A stretch of 64,000 bases of DNA from Paenibacillus_E allorhizoplanae (GTDB lineage: Bacteria; Bacillota; Bacilli; Paenibacillales; NBRC-103111): NCBI RefSeq assembly GCF_927798215.1, contig NZ_CAKMMW010000025.1, positions 62,001-126,000 on the forward strand, in the 5' to 3' direction. Positions 1 to 7,232 of this stretch are shown here, one piece after another (position 1 is the stretch's first letter; each line of letters begins with the position of its first letter). The notes beneath the pieces are model-generated. The model made no database searches, was not told the DNA's origin, and was given only the letters and a program-made list of their open reading frames with translations. The translations under genes and the position numbers were made by a program.

Positions 1-672
1 ACCTGTCGGAATGAGCCCATGTTCCTCACCAGCTTCAAGCAGTGTCCGCCACAATGTGATGGCATCCTTTGGATCGACATACAGTTCAAAGCCATCTTCA
101 CCTGTGTAACCGGTGCGGGAGAGCAATGTTGTTATTCCGGCAACTTTCACATCAGAGAGGAAATGGAAGGTCTTCAATGTGTGAATCGGTGCATCGGTCA
201 ATGTAGCTAAAATGTGTAAAGCCTTCGGACCTTGCAATGCCAGCAAGGCAGTCTCATCCGAAATGTCGCTCAGCTGGACCTGACCTGTCAGGTGCTGCTG
301 CAGCCAAGCGATATCTTTCTCAATATTGGAGGCATTGATAACGAGCATGTAATCATCGTCGCAGTACTTGTAAACGAGCAGATCATCAACCACACCGCCA
401 TTCGGGTAGCATAGGAGGCTGTACTGGCACTGGCCTTCCACCAGTTTGGACACATCATTCGTCGTAACACGTTGTAAAAATGCGAAAGCATCCGGGCCCT
501 GAATACGTACTTCGCCCATATGCGATACATCAAAAAGCCCCGCCTGCCCCCTGACAGCATCGTGCTCCTTTTGAATGCCAGTGAACTGTACGGGCAGCTC
601 CCAGCCGCCAAAATCAATGATTCGCGCGCCATATTCCGCGTAAATCGGGAAGAGCGGTGTTCGTTTCAGCAT
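1..672 (-). CDS. gcvT: Aminomethyltransferase of the glycine cleavage system (T protein), partial
   Basis: Translating the minus strand from the ATG at 672 gives 224 uninterrupted residues that run off the left edge. The family is about 365 residues, so roughly the C-terminal 40 percent is missing. The start MLKRTPLFPIYAEYGAR, the stretch FGGWELPVQF and the motif GLFDVSHMGE are characteristic of GcvT, the folate-dependent enzyme that releases ammonia from the aminomethyl-lipoyl H protein and makes methylene-tetrahydrofolate in the cytoplasm. A GAGGT ribosome binding site lies about 7 bases upstream of the ATG. The gene sits directly behind a glycine riboswitch, which independently supports the call. 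gcvPA and gcvPB would be expected to follow outside the window. The divergent gcvH at 1183 is the partner lipoyl carrier. Confidence 0.96.
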   Translation of the reverse strand, partial: MLKRTPLFPIYAEYGARIIDFGGWELPVQFTGIQKEHDAVRGQAGLFDVSHMGEVRIQGPDAFAFLQRVTTNDVSKLVEGQCQYSLLCYPNGGVVDDLLVYKYCDDDYMLVINASNIEKDIAWLQQHLTGQVQLSDISDETALLALQGPKALHILATLTDAPIHTLKTFHFLSDVKVAGITTLLSRTGYTGEDGFELYVDPKDAITLWRTLLEAGEEHGLIPTG

Positions 673-727
673 GCAAATAACCTCACTTTCATTCGCTTAT
701 TTACCGTTGGTTATATTTCGGAAACAC

Positions 728-768
728 AAAAAGGAGCAAAAGGTATGCAACACAAACATACCTTTTGC
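728..768 (-). terminator. Riboswitch-controlled intrinsic terminator upstream of gcvT
   Basis: A perfect 12-bp stem joins 768-757 to 747-736 (GCAAAAGGTATG with CATACCTTTTGC, 9-nt loop). On the minus strand it is followed by TCCTTTTTG. The 5' arm abuts the 3' side of the second glycine aptamer, as expected for the expression platform. It lies about 65 bases before the gcvT start. Confidence 0.85.
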
Positions 769-980
769 CCCTGTCCTTTATACCTGAGAGTTGCCTAGAA
801 CGGAAGAATCTATGCATTCCACCGTTAAGTTTCCCCTTGGGTGTCCGAATTCCCGTGTTTAACGAGTGCTCGAAGCTCTCCAGAGTCGCGTCCGATACAG
901 GTCCTTTTGCCTGAGAGATTCACCGCTTGGGCTTACTCCTTCGGCGCCGCCATCGTGCTCGGCAGTCTCTCCCTATATCC
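736..980 (-). ncRNA. Tandem glycine riboswitch (gcvT motif) with terminator expression platform
   Basis: The minus strand carries two aptamer-like modules. Each has the hallmark CTCTCAGG segment (plus-strand CCTGAGAG at 910-917 and 783-790) and a GGAGAG segment (plus-strand CTCTCC at 967-972 and about 876-881). The first aptamer spans about 975-900 and the second about 890-768, with the usual short linker. The AGGCAAAAGGAC box after the first aptamer and GGGGCAAAAGG after the second are typical of the class. The element lies between the gcvT promoter region and the gcvT start, as in other Firmicutes. It is expected to be an ON switch: glycine binding disrupts the downstream terminator so that gcvT is read. 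Confidence 0.93.
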
Positions 981-1182
981 TCATTCGCCAATATTTAATT
1001 AGCCTACTTAACTTCATTATGTGTCTAAATTGGTGTGTATTGTCAACAATAACTTTTGATCTAGAGGGTCAGGGGAGGTTCTGCATGGTCCTTTCACAGC
1101 TTCTGGGACAGCCGTCTTGACTTTGATGTTCACAGTAGATTAAGCTAAAAGCAAAATTTGTAAGTAAGTGAGGCGTGGACTG

Positions 1183-1572
1183 ATGAGTAACGTACAAGCC
1201 AATTTGTTATACACCAAAGAGCACGAGTGGGTAGAAAAGCTATCGGATACGGTGGTTCGCATAGGGATTACCGATTTTGCACAAGATCAATTGGGAGATA
1301 TTGTATTCGTAGAGCTTCCGAAAGTTGGCGCTTCTGTAACAGCGAATGAGAGCATTGGGAGTGTGGAATCGGTCAAAACGGTTTCGGATATTTTCTGCCC
1401 GGTATCAGGCAAAGTAACGGCTGTGAACAGCACATTGGAAGGCTCGCCAGAGCTAGTTAATAATGCCTCTTTCGGTGAAGGCTGGATGGTTGAGGTTGAA
1501 ATCTCAGGACCGGAAGCATTGGAAGGCTTACTGAGCGCTGCGGAATACGGCTCCTATATCGGTAACGACTAA
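1183..1572 (+). CDS. gcvH: Glycine cleavage system H protein
   Basis: The 129-residue product is the lipoyl carrier that shuttles the aminomethyl group between the P and T proteins. The segment LLYTKEHEWV near the N-terminus and the lipoylation motif ESVKTVSD, with Lys65 as the probable lipoyl lysine, are diagnostic. A GTG at 1168 is in frame but lacks a good ribosome binding site. The ATG at 1183 has AGTGAGG about 8 bases upstream and gives the normal family length, so I chose it. The gene is divergent from gcvT rather than downstream of it, so it has its own promoter between about 1000 and 1180. The distance to the next gene is 45 bases, so co-transcription with it is possible. Confidence 0.96.
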   Translation: MSNVQANLLYTKEHEWVEKLSDTVVRIGITDFAQDQLGDIVFVELPKVGASVTANESIGSVESVKTVSDIFCPVSGKVTAVNSTLEGSPELVNNASFGEGWMVEVEISGPEALEGLLSAAEYGSYIGND

Positions 1573-1617
1573 GTTATTTCGATTTCGACGCAAGTAGAAT
1601 GGATGGAGGTTTTTTCC

Positions 1618-2214
1618 ATGCAATTTGGGCAAAAGCTGCCACAGGATCCGAATGATCGTGTTCCTCCTGGGCAAACGCTGACACAAGGCTGGCCTGTGCT
1701 GCACTATGGGTCCGTGCCCTACTACAACGACATGAGCAAATGGGATTTGCGTTTGTTCGGTTTGGTGGAAGAAGAGTTCACCATTTCGTACAAGGATTTT
1801 ATGGCATTTCCGCGCAAGGAATTTGCAAACGATATACATTGTGTCACGACATGGTCCAAGCTGGACAATGTATGGGAAGGCATTGCCGTCTCAGAGCTCA
1901 TGAGCAAGGTGAAGTTGAAACCAGAAGCAACTCATGTGATGCTGCATGCGGAGCATGGGTGGACGACAAATCTTCCACTGGAAGATTTCCTGTTGGAGAC
2001 GTCGTTCCTAGGCATCCGACATAATGGCGTGTTGCTGACACCTGAGCATGGAGCACCTGTAAGGATGGTGGTTCCGCATCTGTATTTCTGGAAAAGCGCC
2101 AAATGGCTGCGAGGCATCGAGTTCATGGCGAAGGATAAGCCAGGCTTCTGGGAGCGGAATGGCTATCATATGTATGGAGATCCCTGGAAAGAGGAGCGCT
2201 ACGATTTTGATTAA
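1618..2214 (+). CDS. Sulfite oxidase-like molybdopterin oxidoreductase (COG2041)
   Basis: The 198-residue protein matches the small cytoplasmic branch of the sulfite oxidase / MsrP superfamily that binds molybdopterin. The motif DIHCVTTWS places a conserved cysteine (Cys75) where the family ligates molybdenum, and the following stretch TPEHGAPVRMVVPHLY is also family-typical. There is no signal peptide or twin-arginine motif, so a cytoplasmic location is inferred. The ATG at 1618 is preceded by ATGGAGG with an 8-base spacer. An in-frame ATG at 1603 lies inside that ribosome binding site and is less likely. The substrate of this branch is not known. The gene follows gcvH at a short distance, with no functional link that I can see. 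Confidence 0.85.
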   Translation: MQFGQKLPQDPNDRVPPGQTLTQGWPVLHYGSVPYYNDMSKWDLRLFGLVEEEFTISYKDFMAFPRKEFANDIHCVTTWSKLDNVWEGIAVSELMSKVKLKPEATHVMLHAEHGWTTNLPLEDFLLETSFLGIRHNGVLLTPEHGAPVRMVVPHLYFWKSAKWLRGIEFMAKDKPGFWERNGYHMYGDPWKEERYDFD

Positions 2215-2250
2215 TTGTTCAAAAAAACGTAAGATGTAAATAATAATTAA

Positions 2251-2405
2251 TTGCGGGTATGAATAGAGTGTGTTAGAGTAAAAATAACAAAAGAGACGGA
2301 TTCCCAGTCCGTCCCCTGCACAACACTTGGATGGATACACTCCGAGTGACATACCGGAAATGAATAACCCTACCCTTGGCGCTAACCTGAGTGGGGTTAT
2401 TTTCT
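2251..2405 (+). ncRNA. Candidate antitoxin RNA antisense to the 3' end of the holin-like toxin
   Basis: In the TxpA/RatA-type units of Bacillus the antitoxin is a convergent RNA overlapping the toxin mRNA's 3' end. Here a modest plus-strand promoter is visible: TTGCGG at about 2251 and TAGAGT 17 bases later. A short hairpin GACGGA/TCCGTC follows near 2292-2312. The transcript would end at the hairpin AATAACCC...GGGGTTATT (2363-2401), followed by TTTCTTTTC on this strand. That hairpin also lies just beyond the toxin stop codon. The RNA is inferred from layout; only the hairpins and the T-rich tail are directly visible. Confidence 0.5.
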
Positions 2406-2474
2406 TTTCACATAGGTTAAAAGTGCGAGAATAAACATCCCGAACAGCATTAACTCATGAAATGAAAATGACAT
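2397..2474 (-). CDS. Putative holin-like toxin of a type I toxin-antitoxin system
   Basis: The minus strand encodes a 25-residue peptide, MSFSFHELMLFGMFILALLT followed by YVKRK. It has a single hydrophobic helix with a basic tail, the plan of the short membrane toxins annotated as putative holin-like toxins in Bacilli. The ATG at 2474 has the perfect Shine-Dalgarno AAAGGAGGT with an 8-base spacer. An in-frame ATG at 2480 is too close to it. The ribosome binding site is locked in a hairpin at 2476-2502 and a TATAAT box lies at 2537-2532, giving a leader of about 50 bases. These are the usual controls of type I toxins. The peptide would act on the cell membrane. The family match is by pattern and not by database search. 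Confidence 0.72.
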   Translation of the reverse strand: MSFSFHELMLFGMFILALLTYVKRK

Positions 2475-2475
2475 A

Positions 2476-2502
2476 GGCATTACCTCCTTTCCGGAGGATG
2501 CC
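2476..2502 (-). promoter_or_regulatory. Shine-Dalgarno-sequestering hairpin in the toxin leader
   Basis: On the minus strand GGCATCCTCC (2502-2493) pairs with GGAGG-TA-ATGCC (2487-2476) around a GGAAA loop. The paired segment contains the entire GGAGG ribosome binding site of the toxin. Such sequestration delays toxin translation in type I systems. Confidence 0.7.
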
Positions 2503-2531
2503 AACCACCCAAGTTCAGTTGTACGAGAGTT

Positions 2532-2537
2532 ATTATA
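2532..2537 (-). promoter_or_regulatory. Toxin promoter -10 box
   Basis: A perfect TATAAT reads on the minus strand from 2537 to 2532, about 60 bases upstream of the toxin start. The -35 region is poor and overlaps the hairpin at 2545-2565. Confidence 0.5.
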
Positions 2538-2544
2538 TCATTTG

Positions 2545-2565
2545 AAGCCTATCATCGATAGGCTT
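2545..2565 (-). terminator. Hairpin terminator behind the AraC-family gene
   Basis: AAGCCTATC (2545-2553) and GATAGGCTT (2557-2565) form a 9-bp stem with a 3-nt loop, 20 bases past the stop codon of the AraC-family gene. The tail is AT-rich rather than a clean T-run, so efficiency is uncertain. Confidence 0.5.
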
Positions 2566-2585
2566 ATTTACATTTATAGGAATAA

Positions 2586-3509
2586 TCAAGAAGTTTCATA
2601 GGAAGTAGTTCCACTCTCCAGTTTGGCCTTTTCCCTGTATGCTGTTGGTGAAAGACCAATGGTCCGTTTAAACATTCGCGAAAACATCAGGGGGTCTTGG
2701 TAGCCCACAGATTGGGCAATTTCGGCGATCCCGAGAAGCTGCCTGCGGAGAAGGCGGCAAGCTTTTCTCATCCGAACATCGGTCAAATATCGATAGGGTG
2801 ACATGGATAGGCGCTGCTGGAAAAGACGGCATAGGTATTTGGTATCCAACCCTACATAGTCAGCGATTTCGTTTAGACTGATGCGATCGGCATAACGGGT
2901 GTTCATAAAGGAAACGGCATTGCGTATATGGTGTCCGACATCAGCTCTTAGCGGGGGCGCATCGTCCGGTATGGCTAGCGTTCCGAATATCTGATATAGC
3001 AGAGCGGTCAGTAGGAGCTCCTTGGCCGGTTCCTTGCGCAGGCTCATTAAATTGTCAAAAAGCGATTCAACGGACAGTGACGAGTCAGCTGTCCGAACAG
3101 GTGACAGGACAGAAAATCCGGCCAGTTCGACCAGACGAGGGGCCAACGTCCCGACAAAGCCGAACCACGAGTAGTGCCAAGGCTCATCTGGATCAGCACG
3201 ATACGAGTGGACGGTGTCCGGCATAACGAGGAACAGCTCACCAGGGCCAAGCGTTTCCGTACGGCCTCCTGTGGAGTAAGTGCCGTATCCGCTGTGAATG
3301 TAATGAAGGATGTACATATCTCTTACGCTAGGCCCGAACGACATGTCAGGCAGGCAATTTTCTGTGCCAACCTCGAGCACTGCCAGATCGGTTAATCCGA
3401 TCGGTTCCGTATAAATAAATTCCATGCCTGCTTTCGCCTCTTCCTCAAGTAGAGAAGATATGCCATAAGATGGGGAACTCTGGCTATTTTGATTATAAAG
3501 GATGAACAC
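2586..3509 (-). CDS. AraC-family transcriptional regulator of the adjacent sugar operon
   Basis: The product (up to 307 residues) has an N-terminal cupin-like sensing half, with HYIHSGYGTYSTGGR and GELFLVMPDTVHSY, and a C-terminal AraC DNA-binding half with two helix-turn-helices (about residues 200-295), ending in GLSPTAYREK. It is divergent from the aldo/keto reductase operon and is its probable sugar-responsive activator. The start at 3509 has no ribosome binding site and leaves only 26 bases between divergent start codons. An in-frame ATG at 3425 would give a 279-residue protein, normal for the family, and a 110-base regulatory gap. I regard 3425 as at least as likely. Confidence 0.9.
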   Translation of the reverse strand: MFILYNQNSQSSPSYGISSLLEEEAKAGMEFIYTEPIGLTDLAVLEVGTENCLPDMSFGPSVRDMYILHYIHSGYGTYSTGGRTETLGPGELFLVMPDTVHSYRADPDEPWHYSWFGFVGTLAPRLVELAGFSVLSPVRTADSSLSVESLFDNLMSLRKEPAKELLLTALLYQIFGTLAIPDDAPPLRADVGHHIRNAVSFMNTRYADRISLNEIADYVGLDTKYLCRLFQQRLSMSPYRYLTDVRMRKACRLLRRQLLGIAEIAQSVGYQDPLMFSRMFKRTIGLSPTAYREKAKLESGTTSYETS

Positions 3510-3535
3510 TACAATTTACAGTAGGAGGGATGGAA

Positions 3536-4459
3536 ATGGAGTATACTACATTCGGCCGCACCGGACTTCGTGTATCGAAACTCGGGCTTGGCGGTGCACC
3601 CCTTGGAGGGGTTTTTGGACCTGCGGATGAACGCGACGTCGAGAAGATGATCCATGAGGCGTTGGATAACGGCATTAATTTTATCGACACGGCACCGAGC
3701 TACGGCAGAGGTGAGTCGGAACGCCGAATCGGCAAGGCGCTGAACGGCGGCAGAAGAAACGAGGTCGTGTTGGCATCGAAGGCAGTAGGACCGGGAGAAT
3801 CGTTCGATTATGCGAATACGATTCGCTCCGTTGAGCATAGTTTGGAACGGCTTCAAACGGATTGGATTGATCTGCTGCAAATTCACGATGTGGAGCAGGT
3901 TCCGTATGAAACGATTGTGAACGAGACACTTCCTGCCCTGGAGACGCTGAGGGAAGAAGGAAAGATTCGATATATCGGTGTTTCGACAAGGATATTATCA
4001 CTTCTGGAGCGTTATGTCCGGCTAAATCGCTTTGACAGCATCCAGTTTTATGCGAGATATATGCTGATTGATCATACAGCGAAGGACGAACTTCTCCCGC
4101 TCGCAGCAGAGCAGGAAATCGGTGTTATCAACGGCAGCGTGCTCGGACTCGGCCTGCTTGCCGATACACCGGCGCCCTTTTTGAGGCCGAACCTCATCGA
4201 GGAGGCTGCGAATCGGATGGAGCACCTCAAGTTTTTGCGTAAAACAGAGCCACATGGTCTCGTTGAGCCAGCCATGCGTTTCAGCCTATCGCATCCGGGT
4301 ATTCACGTTACCTTGACGGGAGCTGCCACATCGGATGTGCTGCGCACGAACTTGGCATTTTGCGATGGGCAGGGACTGGATCCAGAGGAGCTGCAACGGG
4401 TATATGCCTTATTTCAGGGCAAAAGTTTATTTCCAGCGGAGAAGGAGGAATCGAAATGA
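3536..4459 (+). CDS. Aldo/keto reductase, candidate L-fucose (D-threo-aldose) 1-dehydrogenase
   Basis: The 307-residue protein starts MEYTTFGRTGLRVSKLGLGG, the classic NAD(P)-linked aldo/keto reductase opening. The catalytic tetrad is visible as Asp51, Tyr56, Lys82 and His117 (NFIDTAPSYG, LASK, LLQIHD). The start at 3536 has AGGAGG with a 7-base spacer; the ATG at 3530 is too close to it. The gene heads a coupled operon with an amidohydrolase of the fuconolactonase type and a RhaM-like mutarotase. This suggests it oxidises a 6-deoxy or related aldose at C1 to the lactone. Known AKR sugar dehydrogenases of this sort act on L-fucose, L-galactose or D-arabinose; the exact sugar is inferred. The stop overlaps the next start as ATGA. 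Confidence 0.88.
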   Translation: MEYTTFGRTGLRVSKLGLGGAPLGGVFGPADERDVEKMIHEALDNGINFIDTAPSYGRGESERRIGKALNGGRRNEVVLASKAVGPGESFDYANTIRSVEHSLERLQTDWIDLLQIHDVEQVPYETIVNETLPALETLREEGKIRYIGVSTRILSLLERYVRLNRFDSIQFYARYMLIDHTAKDELLPLAAEQEIGVINGSVLGLGLLADTPAPFLRPNLIEEAANRMEHLKFLRKTEPHGLVEPAMRFSLSHPGIHVTLTGAATSDVLRTNLAFCDGQGLDPEELQRVYALFQGKSLFPAEKEESK

Positions 4460-6408
4460 ACACACAAGGAAGCATGATGCCAAGGATTGTAGCGGAAGAG
4501 CGAATGGTTGCACCAGAGTGGGCGCTGCAGGAACAGTGGTTATTTGCTACGCTGAATCAGGCGGCGAAGGAGTTTGTGGAGCGTTACACACAGCCGGATG
4601 GAAGCTTGATTTGGCAGAAGGAATGGCCGGGTATGGACGGTTCGGATGATCCCTATGAAGGGTTCATGAATCTAGCGCTGCTTTACGTGTTAGGGGGCAG
4701 TCGTGAGCTCCATGAAGTATCGCGAAAGATTTGGGAAGGGATTACTTGGCAATGGACCGAGTATGGGCAGATTCACCGAGAATTTGATGCTTACTATGAT
4801 TGGATGCATCATGGCGAAGGTTATTTGTTTCTCTACTTTCTCGGACTGGCTGGACCCGTTACGCGCAAGGACAAGCAGAGAGCAGTTCGTTTTGCCAGCA
4901 TGTATATGGGAGACGATCCGGATGCTCCGAATTACGATAAAGAGCAGAAGCTTATCCGATCACCATTGAACGGAAGTAAAGGTCCGCGGTTTACGGTGTC
5001 GGAAGAGGATTGGGTCACGCATCGCAGCATTCTCGACGATTATCCTGCACCGTATGAAGATATTCCAGGTGTTGATTTTGCGAGCGGCAAATGCCCTTGG
5101 TCTAACGATGACGTATATCAGAAGCTCATTGCGATGATGAATGAGCGAATGAACCGGGGCGATGTCCCGCTGAATTTGAATGCAACCGGATTGGTTGCGC
5201 ATGCATTCATGCATAATGGCGACGCCGTCTATCGCGATTGGGTGGTCGATTATCTCGCAGCATGGGAAAAGCGTACTGGCAATAATGGAGGCATTATTCC
5301 CGACAATGTCGGTTTGTCCGATGTAATCGGCGAGTACAATGACGGCAAATGGTGGGGAGGCTACTACGGCTGGAGATGGCCGCACGGCTTTATGACCATC
5401 ATTGAGCCGCTGACGAACGCGTGTATGAACGCCGTTTTACTTACGGGAGACATGAACCAACTTGAGCTTGCTCGTTCTCAGCTGGATGCCAACTGGGCGC
5501 TGCGGCGGGAAGAGAATGGCCAGATACTCGTGCCGAATAAGCACGGGGATAATGGCTGGTATGATTGGCGAAAGGCACTGCCGAAGTATCCGGTCTATTT
5601 GTGGACGATGTCCATGGCCGAAGAGGATTTAGAGCGGCTAGAGCGGATTCCGAAGGATCATGATTGGAATGAAATAACTGTGCCTGTCGTATCGGGAAGG
5701 GACAGCCGGACGGGAAGGGAAACGAAGCACTATATCGGCAATACAGAGCCTTGGTTCCAGTACATTCGAGGGCTAAACCCAGATTATCCGAAGCGGATAT
5801 TGGCCGCCAATATGGAGCTGGTCGGTCGACAACTCGAGCGAATGCGCTCGGATCAAGGCGATCCGCACGGGTGGAAAAGCGGCTTTGCAGACGGTGACTT
5901 TTCTAACATTCATATCTGGCAGGAAATGTGCCCGATTTATTTCGAGTCGCTTGTACAGCTGACACTGGGAGGACCGATGCATATTTCACACGGTGGCCTG
6001 CAGCATGCTAGAGTGCGCTACTTTGATTCGCAGGAGAAACGGCCAGGTCTTCCACATGGCGTATCAGCCTTAGTGGAATCGCTTACAACGGACAGCGTTA
6101 CGCTGCAGTTATGTAATACCAGCTTATTTGACGAGCGAGAGGTCGTCATTCAGGCAGGGGGCTTTGGTGAGCACGAATTCACTGATGCCCAGCGAATTGA
6201 TTCAGATGGGCACCCGCAAGGCTCGCTAGATGAGCTCAAAGGAAAATGGCTGGCAGTTCATCTGAAGCAGGGCTCCGGCATTAGGCTGAAGCTCGGCATG
6301 AAGCGATACGTTAATTCACCGAGTTATGAGATGCCTTGGCCGAACCCCTATGCTGCTGATCTGCTGACAGGGCGTAAGGGAGAGGACGGCGAAGCACCGT
6401 GTATATAG
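4456..6408 (+). CDS. Uncharacterised 650-residue protein, probable alpha/alpha-toroid fold, in the sugar oxidation operon
   Basis: I do not recognise a named family. The ATG at 4456 overlaps the upstream stop (ATGA) and has AAGGAGG 9 bases before it, so translation is coupled. The sequence is rich in Trp, Tyr and acidic residues (WQWTEYGQIHREFDAYYDW, GGYYGWRWPHGF, WYDWRKALPKYPVYLW). It has repeated helical segments up to about residue 530, as in six-hairpin glycosidase-like toroids, then a beta-rich C-terminal part with DEREVVIQAGGFGEHEF. There is no signal peptide, so it should be cytoplasmic. Context suggests it processes an oligosaccharide or sugar derivative feeding the dehydrogenase. A hydrolase or lyase role is a guess from composition and neighbours. 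Confidence 0.75.
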   Translation: MNTQGSMMPRIVAEERMVAPEWALQEQWLFATLNQAAKEFVERYTQPDGSLIWQKEWPGMDGSDDPYEGFMNLALLYVLGGSRELHEVSRKIWEGITWQWTEYGQIHREFDAYYDWMHHGEGYLFLYFLGLAGPVTRKDKQRAVRFASMYMGDDPDAPNYDKEQKLIRSPLNGSKGPRFTVSEEDWVTHRSILDDYPAPYEDIPGVDFASGKCPWSNDDVYQKLIAMMNERMNRGDVPLNLNATGLVAHAFMHNGDAVYRDWVVDYLAAWEKRTGNNGGIIPDNVGLSDVIGEYNDGKWWGGYYGWRWPHGFMTIIEPLTNACMNAVLLTGDMNQLELARSQLDANWALRREENGQILVPNKHGDNGWYDWRKALPKYPVYLWTMSMAEEDLERLERIPKDHDWNEITVPVVSGRDSRTGRETKHYIGNTEPWFQYIRGLNPDYPKRILAANMELVGRQLERMRSDQGDPHGWKSGFADGDFSNIHIWQEMCPIYFESLVQLTLGGPMHISHGGLQHARVRYFDSQEKRPGLPHGVSALVESLTTDSVTLQLCNTSLFDEREVVIQAGGFGEHEFTDAQRIDSDGHPQGSLDELKGKWLAVHLKQGSGIRLKLGMKRYVNSPSYEMPWPNPYAADLLTGRKGEDGEAPCI

Positions 6409-7232
6409 ACAGCCATGTTCATTTTTGGAAGCCATCGCGTGGTGATTACGGCTGGTTGAAGCCCGAGAATGAGCTGCTCTATCAGGACTATTTGCCAGAG
6501 CAGCTGCTTCCGGAGCTGGACGCTTTCGGAGTTAAGGGGCTTGTAGCCATACAGGCCGCCGTTAGTTCTGAGGAAGCTGCGTTTCTGTTGGAGCTGGCGC
6601 AGACCTGGCCGATTATATCCGGTGTGGGAGGAGGACTCGATCCGTTCGCGGATCTTTTTCACGAAGAGCTCGAGTCCTTGAAGGCCAACCCGCGCTTTAC
6701 CGGTATCAGACTTGGCGGCAGCGCATTTCGCTCTGTACGATCCGAGACCGACCAGAACAAACTGCGGTTGGCCCTAACCACTTTGCTGGAGGCTGATCTC
6801 ACGCTGGATCTGCTCGTACAGCCTGATGACCTTTCAGATGTAGCGTCGTATTTAGAGGAGCTGCCGCTGCTAAAGGCGGTCGTCAACCATCTGGGCTGTC
6901 CGAACATTCGGGAGCAGCGAATGGAAACGTGGCAAACAGGCATGGAGCGGCTATCCCACCTTCCCTGCGTGGCGGTTAAATTGTCCGGTATGATCACGAT
7001 GGCAGGCGGATTTCATCCTGAAAGGCTTCGGCCTTACATCGATCATTTGCTTCAGTTGTTTGGCAGCGACCGGCTATTGTTCGGCAGTGATTGGCCGGTC
7101 GCCTTGCAGGCAGGTGGTTATATGGATGTTATCAATTTGTTCGAGGCAGTGCTTCCTGATCATCTTGCAGAGGAGGAGAAGGGAATGATTCGCGCGGGCA
7201 ACGCCAGCCGATTCTACCCGATACTGACATGA
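6399..7232 (+). CDS. Amidohydrolase-superfamily lactonase (COG3618, L-fuconolactonase type)
   Basis: The 277-residue product begins MYIDSHVHFW, the metal-binding DxHxH motif (His6, His8) of Amidohydrolase_2 TIM barrels. It ends with the family-typical LLFGSDWPVA, which carries the late catalytic Asp. COG3618 members include L-fuconolactone and L-rhamnono-lactone hydrolases. The GTG start at 6399 overlaps the upstream gene by 10 bases and the stop overlaps the next gene (ATGA), so the four genes are translationally coupled. With the upstream AKR it would open the sugar lactone to the aldonate. The downstream dehydratase and aldolase steps are not in this window. Confidence 0.87.
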   Translation: MYIDSHVHFWKPSRGDYGWLKPENELLYQDYLPEQLLPELDAFGVKGLVAIQAAVSSEEAAFLLELAQTWPIISGVGGGLDPFADLFHEELESLKANPRFTGIRLGGSAFRSVRSETDQNKLRLALTTLLEADLTLDLLVQPDDLSDVASYLEELPLLKAVVNHLGCPNIREQRMETWQTGMERLSHLPCVAVKLSGMITMAGGFHPERLRPYIDHLLQLFGSDRLLFGSDWPVALQAGGYMDVINLFEAVLPDHLAEEEKGMIRAGNASRFYPILT

